DNA of 35,000 nucleotides. Source: Trueperaceae bacterium (GTDB taxonomy: Bacteria > Deinococcota > Deinococci > Deinococcales > Trueperaceae). Below the pieces are notes generated by a model, which made no database searches, had not been told where the DNA came from, and saw only the letters and a program-made list of their open reading frames with translations. The stretch spans positions 1 through 35,000 of the forward strand of contig DASVDQ010000012.1 of NCBI GenBank assembly GCA_036381035.1, given 5' to 3'. Shown in pieces: positions 29,162 to 35,000 of the stretch (position 1 is the stretch's first letter; each line of letters opens with the position of its first letter). The position numbers and the translations under genes are program-made.

Positions 29162-29704
29162 GTAACCAGGCTCCTGCTCAGGGCCCCGCTCGTCGCGGCG
29201 GCCGCGCTGCCGCTCGTGCTGTTCGCCGCCGCCCAGCCGCGGGCGGGCGGCGCGGGACCGGACGGCGCGGCGGCCGACGCCGTCGCGGCGCTGGTGGCGG
29301 CCGGCCGCGAGGCCTACGCCTGGAACTGCGCCGTCTGCCACGGCGCGGCAGGCGGCGGCATCGAGGAGGCGCGGCTGAGCTTCCCGCCCGACGAGCGTCG
29401 CTGCACGCGCTGCCACCGGCCGGCGAACCCCGCCGTGCAGCCCCTCGACAGGCCCTTCCGCGACAACGACATGTTCTCCCTCGGCGAGCCTCCGGCGCTC
29501 CACCCGACGGACGAGCGGCCGGCCCCCCTGGCGTCCGTGGCCGCGCCCGAGGCGCTGCAGGCCTACCTGGCCGCGGCGATGCCCCGCTACGACCCCGGTC
29601 GGCTCAGCGACGAGGACTACTGGGCGCTCACGGCGTTCCTGCTCGAGATGAACGGCCGCGCCGACGAGCTCCCGCGCGTGGCGGAGCTGGCCTCGGGGGG
29701 CTGA
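29162..29704 (+). CDS. secreted diheme cytochrome c (start codon uncertain)
   Basis: About 180 residues. A signal peptide (TRLLLRAPLVAAAALPLVLFAAAQ) is followed by two heme motifs, CAVCH (56-60) and CTRCH (81-85), 20 residues apart. A Met140 in AAMPRYDPGRL is a possible distal ligand, and SDEDYWALTAFLLEMNG is the usual C-terminal cytochrome helix. The frame has no ATG, GTG or TTG between the upstream gene and the signal sequence: the natural first residue is a GTA at 29162, with CTG at 29174 as the alternative, and neither has a clear ribosome site. The coordinates use 29162. A rare start, a base error or a fusion are possible. Homologues act as periplasmic electron carriers. Confidence 0.75.
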   Translation, partial: VTRLLLRAPLVAAAALPLVLFAAAQPRAGGAGPDGAAADAVAALVAAGREAYAWNCAVCHGAAGGGIEEARLSFPPDERRCTRCHRPANPAVQPLDRPFRDNDMFSLGEPPALHPTDERPAPLASVAAPEALQAYLAAAMPRYDPGRLSDEDYWALTAFLLEMNGRADELPRVAELASGG

Positions 29705-29740
29705 CGCCTGGCCTCGGGCGCCCGACGCGTCCGGCGTCAG
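29701..29740. terminator. bidirectional hairpin overlapping both stop codons
   Basis: CTGACGCC (29701-29708) pairs with GGCGTCAG (29733-29740). Each arm contains the stop codon of one of the converging genes, and a smaller palindrome (TCGGGCGCCCGA) fills the loop. There is no T-run. Confidence 0.4.
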
Positions 29741-30774
29741 CTGCTGCGCGGGTCGAGGACGTCGCGGAACGCGTCGCCGAGGAGGTTCCAGCCGAGCACG
29801 AACAGCACGATGATCAGGCCGGGCCAGAACGACACGTACCAGTACGCCAGCGGGTCGCCGGGGACCCCCAGGATCCAGTCGCGGGCGAACGAGATCATCT
29901 GGCCCCAGTCGGCGTAGCCCACGTCGGCGCCCAGGCCGAGGAACGACAGGGCCGCGGCCGTGAGCACGACGGAGCCGATGTCGAGGCTGGCGACGATGAT
30001 CAGGGGGCCGATGGCGTTGGGCAGCACGTGCCGGAAGATCACGCCGAGGGGACGGCGACCGAGCGCGACCGCGCTGGAGACGTAGTCCTGCTCCTTGACC
30101 CGCAGCACCTCGCCGCGCATCAGCCTGGCATAGCTCGGCCAGGCCACGACGGCGATCGCCAGCATGAGGTTGTCGATCGACTGCCCGAGGACGATGACGA
30201 TGACCAGCGCGATCACCAGGTTGGGCAGCGAGATCACGATGTCGGTGAAGCGCATGACGACGTTGTCGAAGACGCCGCCGATGTAGCCGGAGATGCTCCC
30301 CAGTATCAGCCCCACGATCAGGCTGATGCCGACCACGATGATGCCGATGCGGAAGGCCGTGCGCGTGCCCCAGACGAGGCCGTAGAAGATGTCGTAGCCG
30401 CCGCTGGTCGTGCCGAGCAGCGTCTCGCTGTCGGCGGCGGTGCGCGGCTGGATGCCGAAGCCCTGCCGCGGGATCTGGTAGCAGGTCTCGGGCGGCGCGA
30501 AGATCGCGCGCCAGAACGCCGGCTTCGTGGGGTCCTTGTACTCGTGCTGGGTGGCGGCGCTGAGGCCGAGGTCGCGCAGGCAGCTGCGGCCCAGCTCCGT
30601 GAACACCGGGGCGAACACCGCCAGTATCACGAACCCGAGCACGACGAGGAGCCCGACGATGGCGAGCGGGTTGCGCCGGAAGCGCAGGACGGCCTTCGAC
30701 CGCCAGAAGCCGCGGCCGCTGTCGGGGTCCTGGCGGAGCACCCCGGCGGCGGCGGTGAGCTCTGCTTCGGCCAT
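29737..30774 (-). CDS. peptide ABC importer permease (DppC/OppC type)
   Basis: 345 residues. One N-terminal span (about 38-60) is followed by a periplasmic loop of about 100 residues with two Cys, then five spans. The cytoplasmic EAA loop is EVLRVKEQDYVSSAVALGRRPLGVIFRHVLPNAIGPLI, the ATPase contact. The long first periplasmic loop is the DppC/OppC form. Its ATG overlaps the stop of the partner permease by one base. Substrate could be peptides, nickel or sugars; family-5 systems cover all three. Confidence 0.93.
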   Translation of the reverse strand: MAEAELTAAAGVLRQDPDSGRGFWRSKAVLRFRRNPLAIVGLLVVLGFVILAVFAPVFTELGRSCLRDLGLSAATQHEYKDPTKPAFWRAIFAPPETCYQIPRQGFGIQPRTAADSETLLGTTSGGYDIFYGLVWGTRTAFRIGIIVVGISLIVGLILGSISGYIGGVFDNVVMRFTDIVISLPNLVIALVIVIVLGQSIDNLMLAIAVVAWPSYARLMRGEVLRVKEQDYVSSAVALGRRPLGVIFRHVLPNAIGPLIIVASLDIGSVVLTAAALSFLGLGADVGYADWGQMISFARDWILGVPGDPLAYWYVSFWPGLIIVLFVLGWNLLGDAFRDVLDPRSS

Positions 30775-31802
30775 CACACGTACCTGATCCGCGGGTCGAC
30801 GATGCCGTAGAGGACGTCGACGAGTAGGTTGGCCAGCACCACCATCATCGCCGTGAACACGGCGAAGCCGAGCACGGCGGCGTAGTCGAGGTTCGTGGCC
30901 GCCTGGGCCGCCCACTGGCCGAGGCCGGGGTAGTTGAAGATCGTCTCGGTGATGACGACGCCGTTGATGAGGCCGATGAGCACGAACCCTGCCAGGGTGA
31001 TCACGGGGATCAGGGCGTTGCGGCGGGCGTGCTTGCGCGTCACGACCTGCGGCGCCAGCCCCTTGGCCTTGGCGGTGCGCACGTAGTCCTGCCCCAGCGC
31101 GTCGAGCAGCGACGAGCGCATGACGCGCATGATCTGGGCGCTCTGCACGACCGCCAGGGTGATGACGGGCAGCACCATGTGCTTGAGGGCGTTGAGGAAG
31201 ACGTCGAACCTGCCGTTGAGCAGCGCGTCCAGGGTGAGCATGCGGGTGTAGGTCTTGAAGTCGGGGTTGCCCGCCAGCTCGGTCAGGTACTCGACCGACA
31301 CCCTGCCGGGCTGGAACCAGCCGAGCCAGCCGTAGAAGATCACCAGCAGCCAGATGCCGAGCACGAAGGTGGGCAGCGACCAGCCGATGATCGACATCAC
31401 GCGCGTGACCTGGTCGATGAGCTTGTCGCGGTTGAGCGCCGCCGCCGTGCCCATCCAGATGCCCACGCCGATCACCGGGATGATGGCGAAGATGGCGAGC
31501 TCGAGCGTGGCGGGGAAGCGCTGGCCGATCGTCTGCAGCACGGGCTGCCGGCTGATGCGCGAGTAGCCGAGGTTGCCCTTGGCGACCTGGCCCAGCCAGC
31601 GTCCGTACTGCACGTACCAGGGGTCGTTGAGACCGTAGAGGACCACGATCTCGTCGAGGCGGTTCATCTGCTGCTCCGACTGGACGTAGGCGGCCGCGCG
31701 CTGATAGGGCGTGAGGAGCTGCATGAGCAGCTGTAGCGCCAACGTCACGCCGATGAACACGACTGGTAGGAGCAGCAGGCGTCGGGCGATGAAGACCAGC
31801 AA
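30774..31802 (-). CDS. peptide ABC importer permease (DppB/OppB type)
   Basis: 342 residues with about six membrane spans, beginning VFIARRLLLLPVVFIGVTLALQLL, and the EAA loop LLDALGQDYVRTAKAKGLAPQVVTRKHARRNALIPVI. It starts at TTG 31802 after an AG-rich ribosome site; an in-frame GTG soon after is the other option. It lies 96 bases downstream of the binding-protein gene, with a strong hairpin in that gap, and is coupled to the second permease. No ATPase gene follows, so the two ATP-binding subunits must be encoded elsewhere. Confidence 0.93.
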   Translation of the reverse strand: MLVFIARRLLLLPVVFIGVTLALQLLMQLLTPYQRAAAYVQSEQQMNRLDEIVVLYGLNDPWYVQYGRWLGQVAKGNLGYSRISRQPVLQTIGQRFPATLELAIFAIIPVIGVGIWMGTAAALNRDKLIDQVTRVMSIIGWSLPTFVLGIWLLVIFYGWLGWFQPGRVSVEYLTELAGNPDFKTYTRMLTLDALLNGRFDVFLNALKHMVLPVITLAVVQSAQIMRVMRSSLLDALGQDYVRTAKAKGLAPQVVTRKHARRNALIPVITLAGFVLIGLINGVVITETIFNYPGLGQWAAQAATNLDYAAVLGFAVFTAMMVVLANLLVDVLYGIVDPRIRYV

Positions 31803-31856
31803 GATAGGCCTCTTCTGATGTCCGCGGCCGCCTCGTCAGCGCGGCGCGCCAGCGGG

Positions 31857-31887
31857 CCGGCCGGCCGGGGTGACCCCGGCCGGCCGG
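31857..31887 (-). terminator. 14-bp hairpin between binding protein and permease genes
   Basis: A perfect 14-bp stem of CCGGCCGGCCGGGG with its complement closes a 3-base TGA loop, 11 bases after the binding-protein stop codon. No U-tract follows. Such intercistronic hairpins usually stabilise or partly terminate the mRNA, giving more binding protein than permease. Confidence 0.65.
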
Positions 31888-31898
31888 ACCCTAGGACG

Positions 31899-33638
31899 TC
31901 AGTTCTTGGAGATGTCCTTCCAGAGGAACTCGTCCGAGTACATCGGGTTGTAGTAGACGCCCTGCAGGTTGTCGCGCGTGACGAGGAACGGCGACTGGGT
32001 GGGCACCGTGACGAGCGGCGCCTGGTCGTAGTAGAGCGTGCCGATCTCGCGGTAGAGGAACGCGCGCTCCGCCGGGTCCGCGATCTGGTCGGCCTGGTCG
32101 ATCAGCTCCTGGATCTCGGGGATGTTGATGCTCGTGCGCGGGCTGTAGTAGCCGTCGTTGTCGAGGAAGGTGTTGATGAAGTTGCTCGGGTCGGCGTAGT
32201 CGGCGGCCCAACCGAGGGCGAACATCGGCACCTTGCGCTCGGCCGTGCGCGAGAGGAAGTCGGACCACGGCAGGCTGCGGACGTTCATGCGGAACTTCGG
32301 GTTGATGAACTCGAGGTTGTCCGCGATGATCTCGAGCGCCGTCTGACGGATCGTGTTGCCGGCGTTGTAGATCGCCGTGAACTCGAAGCCGTTCTCCCAG
32401 AGCTGGCCGTCGAACGCGGCGCGGAAGTACTCCTCCGCGGCCTCGAGGTCGAGGGTGCGGACCGCGACGTCGTCGTTGTAGCCGAGGAAGGACGGGGGCA
32501 TGGGCATGGTGAGCACGACGCCCTCGCCCTCGTAGATCTGGTCGAGGAAGGCCTGCTGGTCGAACAGGTGCGCGAAGGCGCGGCGGACGTTGACGTCGGA
32601 GAAGAAGTCCGCCGGGATGCCGTTGCCGTCGAGCTGGCCGGAGCCGACGTCCTCGTTGTTGCTCGTGTCGATGTCGAAGTTGAAGAAGACGGCGGTGACC
32701 GAGGTGGTCGTCCAGCTCGGGTCGCGGTGGATCGTCACTCCGGGGGCGCCCTCGAGCTGCACGAGCGCGGTGGTCTCGTTCAGCGTGATGCGGTCGGCGT
32801 CACCCTGCTGCAGGGCGAGGATGCGGGTGGACTGCTCGTCGACGTACTGGTAGACGACGTTCTGGATCGTCGGAGCGCCGCCCCAGTAGTCGGGGAACGC
32901 GCGAGCGACGACCGAGTCCTCGGTCCACTCCACGAGCTGGTAGGCGCCCGTGCCGCTGGGGTTGCGGTGCAGGAACTCCTGCGTGAGGTCGCGGCCGATC
33001 CAGTCGGTCCACGTGGCCTCGGTGCCGTCCCACGCGCCGCCCTCGATGGCCCACTGGCTGTCGATGATGCTGAAGCCCGTGTAGGTGAGGATCGCGAGGA
33101 GGGCCGGGGTGGGCTCGACGAGGTTGACCTGGGCTACGAGGCCGTCGGGGCCGTCCGGGCACTCGACGATGTGGTCGATCATGTCCCACGTGACCTCGGC
33201 CTGGAAGGCGGCCGGGTCGCTGCCGTCGATGCCGGTGCCGAGCCAGTGCTCGCCCATCAGGTAGGCGATCGCGCCCTCAGGGTGCGCGACGAGCGCGCCG
33301 TACTGGAACGACCACTCGACGTCCTTGCAGCTCATCGTGTTGCCGCTGTGGAACTTGACGTTCGGGCGCAGCTGGAACGTCCAGGTGAGGCCGTCGTCCG
33401 ACACCGAGTAGTCGGTAGCGAGCGCCGGGACGAACTGGTCGATGGACTGGCCATCGTAGGTGTATAGCGTCTCGTAGATGTTCTCGATGATGCCGCCGGA
33501 GCCCGTGTCGTAGGCGCGAGCGGGGTCCATGGTCACGGGTTCGCCGAACGTCATGTAGACGTACGTGTCGTTCGGCACCTGCGCCGCCGCGAAGGCGACC
33601 AGGGCGCCTACGAGTACCGCCAGGATGCTTCTCTTCAT
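31899..33638 (-). CDS. family-5 solute-binding protein (DppA/OppA-like)
   Basis: Periplasmic binding protein of the peptide importer. 579 residues: signal peptide 1-20 (KRSILAVLVGALVAFAAAQ), an N-terminal YVYMTFGEPVTMDPARAYDTGSGGIIENIYETLY block typical of family 5, then GLTWTFQLRPNVKFHSG, the NPSGTGAYQLVEW motif, the DVNVRRAFAHLFDQQAF hinge and the C-terminal ALGWAADYADPSNFINTFL. There is no lipobox Cys, so the mature protein should be soluble; how it is retained depends on the envelope. The ATG has AAGGGAG upstream and directly follows the stop of a 20-codon in-frame leader ORF. A sigma-70-like promoter lies 170 bases upstream. Confidence 0.94.
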   Translation of the reverse strand: MKRSILAVLVGALVAFAAAQVPNDTYVYMTFGEPVTMDPARAYDTGSGGIIENIYETLYTYDGQSIDQFVPALATDYSVSDDGLTWTFQLRPNVKFHSGNTMSCKDVEWSFQYGALVAHPEGAIAYLMGEHWLGTGIDGSDPAAFQAEVTWDMIDHIVECPDGPDGLVAQVNLVEPTPALLAILTYTGFSIIDSQWAIEGGAWDGTEATWTDWIGRDLTQEFLHRNPSGTGAYQLVEWTEDSVVARAFPDYWGGAPTIQNVVYQYVDEQSTRILALQQGDADRITLNETTALVQLEGAPGVTIHRDPSWTTTSVTAVFFNFDIDTSNNEDVGSGQLDGNGIPADFFSDVNVRRAFAHLFDQQAFLDQIYEGEGVVLTMPMPPSFLGYNDDVAVRTLDLEAAEEYFRAAFDGQLWENGFEFTAIYNAGNTIRQTALEIIADNLEFINPKFRMNVRSLPWSDFLSRTAERKVPMFALGWAADYADPSNFINTFLDNDGYYSPRTSINIPEIQELIDQADQIADPAERAFLYREIGTLYYDQAPLVTVPTQSPFLVTRDNLQGVYYNPMYSDEFLWKDISKN

Positions 33639-33701
33639 TCACTTCTCCCTTGGAATGGATTCGGGGCACGGTCGCACGCGCTGGGCGGAGGTGAGGTCCA
33701 T
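33639..33701 (-). CDS. possible 20-codon leader ORF abutting the binding-protein start
   Basis: ATG at 33701 opens 20 codons whose TGA is immediately followed, in the same frame, by the ATG of the binding protein. The peptide is polar (several Pro, Arg and Ser, one Cys). It lacks an ideal ribosome site, since AAGGGAG lies 13 bases upstream. It could support translational coupling or stop-codon control, but chance cannot be excluded. Confidence 0.3.
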   Translation of the reverse strand: MDLTSAQRVRPCPESIPREK

Positions 33702-33807
33702 GCTGCTCTGGGAACTCCCTTCGTCTACGGGGCGCCTCCCCGATCTCTACGCCTGCGCCCGAGGACCTCTCGGCCCCGAGCTCACGACTGTAGACAGGCG
33801 AGTAGAG

Positions 33808-33836
33808 ATTACACCACTCTCATACGGGCATGTTAA
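33808..33836 (-). promoter_or_regulatory. sigma-70-like promoter of the binding-protein operon
   Basis: Minus strand: -35 TTAACA (33831-33836), 17 bases, -10 TGTAAT (33808-33813). Each hexamer matches the consensus at 5 of 6. The transcript would have an unusually long 5' leader of about 160 bases for this window, with a small CGGGG/CCCCG stem near 33730. Confidence 0.7.
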
Positions 33837-33916
33837 GGGCGGCCGTCCTCTGTTCATCGAGCCTTGGTGTCGGTTCCCGCGTCCCGGGGCGCCGGAGGCG
33901 CGCCCGGGACGCGGTG

Positions 33917-33922
33917 TACCAT
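33917..33922 (+). promoter_or_regulatory. leaderless -10 (TACCAT) of the lipoprotein
   Basis: TACCAT lies 6 bases before ATG 33929. Confidence 0.55.
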
Positions 33923-33928
33923 GGCGAC

Positions 33929-34555
33929 ATGCCGTTCCGGCCGGCTTCCCCTCGCCGTCCCGTCCGCGCCGCAGCGGCGGCGCTGGCCTGTCTGGCCCTG
34001 CTGCTCGCCTCGTGCCTGGGGCGCTCCGATTCGCTGGCGCCCATCGTCGCCATCACCGACCCCCGCTCGGGGGCGACGCGCAGCACCGAGGACCTGCGCA
34101 TCAGCGGCTACGCCATGGACGACTCTGGCGTGGCCAGCATCCGCGTCGACGGCATCGACCTGCTGCAGAACGAGCTCTACGCCGGCGAGCGCGGCAAGGG
34201 TCTGGTGAACTTCGCGTTCACCAAGCCTAACGTCGCCGACGGCGAGCTGACGATGGTCCTCGAGGTCACCGACGTCTCCGGCCGCACGACCACGGAGACG
34301 TACACGCTCATCCTCGACGACACCCCGCCCACGGTCGAGCTCACCTCGGTCGAGGCGGCGGCCGGGAACAGGCTCAGGGTGGAGGGGGTGGCCCGCGACA
34401 ACATCGGCGTCTCGTCGGTGCGCATCGGCGGCGTGCCCCTCGCGATCACGCCCGGCACCGAGTTCGCCTTCTCGGTCCTCGTGGAGGACGTCGAGGGCGC
34501 CGAGGTCGTGGCCGAGGACGGCGCCGGCAACAGCACGGCGGTGCCGCTGCGATGA
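33929..34555 (+). CDS. lipoprotein with Ig-like repeats
   Basis: 208 residues. A lipobox (LLASC) ends the signal sequence. Two similar beta-rich units follow: about 35-120 (APIVAITDPRSGATRSTEDLRISGYAMDDSGVASIRVDG) and about 128-208 (PPTVELTSVEAAAGNRLRVEGVARDNIGVSSVRIGG), each with the DxxGVxSxRxxG signature of bacterial Ig-like domains. This suggests surface anchoring and binding rather than catalysis. Its TGA overlaps the start of the aminotransferase gene (ATGA), so the two are translated together, an unusual pairing. Confidence 0.85.
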   Translation: MPFRPASPRRPVRAAAAALACLALLLASCLGRSDSLAPIVAITDPRSGATRSTEDLRISGYAMDDSGVASIRVDGIDLLQNELYAGERGKGLVNFAFTKPNVADGELTMVLEVTDVSGRTTTETYTLILDDTPPTVELTSVEAAAGNRLRVEGVARDNIGVSSVRIGGVPLAITPGTEFAFSVLVEDVEGAEVVAEDGAGNSTAVPLR

Positions 34556-35000
34556 GCCCGCGGACCGTCGAGCAGCCGGCCGAGCCCGCGGCGCCGACGC
34601 TGCCGGTGCGCGCCGCCGAGCTGCTGGAGCGCGGCGCCGCCGGCGCCGACGCCCTGGTGCTCGAGACGCGCTACGGCAACGCCGACCTCTACTCCCTCCT
34701 CGACGCGCTCGGGGTCGTCGGCCCGTTCGCCGCCGAGTCGCCCTGGGAGCTGCGCGCTCCCGACGGACGCCACCTGATCCACGCCGGCGGCTACGCCGCC
34801 GTGCCGTTCGGCGAGAGGTACCCGCCCCTCGTGGCGTTCGTCGAGGAGGTCCTGGGCCGCACCCGCCAGCTGGGGCTGCCGCAGCAGAGCACCAGCGAGT
34901 GGCGGGCGGCACTCAGCGCGAACCTCGTGGCCCTGCTGGCGTCGGTGGCGCCGAGCCACCGTGACAGCAGGGTCTTCCTCGGGAACTCGGGCGCGGAGGC
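34552..35000 (+). CDS. class III PLP aminotransferase (3' end outside window)
   Basis: 149 residues of an enzyme of about 400-450 residues are visible. LETRYGNADLYSLLDALGVVGPFAAESPWELRAPDGRHLIHAGGYAAVPFGERYP is the N-terminal substrate and dimer region of class III enzymes, and RVFLGNSGAEA, at the window edge, is the usual PLP-phosphate loop. 4-aminobutyrate, acetylornithine or a related amine could be the substrate; the deciding sequence is missing. Translation is coupled to the lipoprotein by a 4-base overlap. Confidence 0.85.
   Translation, partial: MSPRTVEQPAEPAAPTLPVRAAELLERGAAGADALVLETRYGNADLYSLLDALGVVGPFAAESPWELRAPDGRHLIHAGGYAAVPFGERYPPLVAFVEEVLGRTRQLGLPQQSTSEWRAALSANLVALLASVAPSHRDSRVFLGNSGAE

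Overview
The window is GC-rich, densely packed bacterial chromosome with about 37 protein genes, one tRNA, no rRNA, no CRISPR array and no sign of a mobile element. The best guess for the source is a Deinococcota bacterium, possibly near Trueperaceae. That guess rests on three things. Many genes carry a TANNNT hexamer exactly 6 bases before the start codon, the leaderless-mRNA promoter described for Deinococcus. Menaquinone genes of the futalosine route (mqnE, mqnA) are present. The redox genes include a YtxJ-type bacilliredoxin-like protein. It is an inference: no rRNA or marker comparison was possible.

Layout, left to right. 1-2226: a secreted protein with a degenerate transglutaminase-like domain (cut by the window edge), preceded by a possible 60-residue small protein and a two-box direct-repeat promoter. 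2245-3296: a c-type cytochrome and a small secreted Cys/His protein. 3389-4003: thymidine kinase. 4131-5545: an ArsR, VOC and AHSA1 operon with a palindromic operator. 5767-7735: the HslVU protease. 7772-9345: a small lipoprotein using the same direct-repeat promoter as the first gene, and a secreted PHB-depolymerase-like esterase. 9379-17008: sucA-sucB-lpd-mqnE-mqnA on the minus strand, joining the 2-oxoglutarate dehydrogenase complex to menaquinone synthesis. 17094-19797: a PfkB sugar kinase, a threonine/serine dehydratase and a small membrane protein. 19824-22109: a redox group with a bacilliredoxin-like/colicin-immunity-like fusion, a divergent Fur-family regulator, tRNA-Ser(GGA) and a PDO-type disulfide oxidoreductase. 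22183-24663: rph, rdgB and glpX. 24741-28618: a lipoprotein hydrolase, hisIE, hisF and a TrmA-family RNA methyltransferase. 28651-29740: a small membrane protein and a diheme cytochrome c. 29737-33836: a family-5 peptide ABC importer (binding protein and two permeases, no ATPases). 33917-35000: an Ig-like lipoprotein translationally coupled to a class III aminotransferase (cut by the window edge).

Most of the content is core metabolism. The points most worth a second look are the thioredoxin-fold/colicin-immunity-like fusion with a perfect inverted repeat just before its start codon, the identical direct-repeat promoter on two unlinked envelope genes, the leaderless promoter set (including one that appears to start a 20-codon upstream ORF overlapping rph), and a 20-codon in-frame leader ORF that abuts the start codon of the ABC binding protein.
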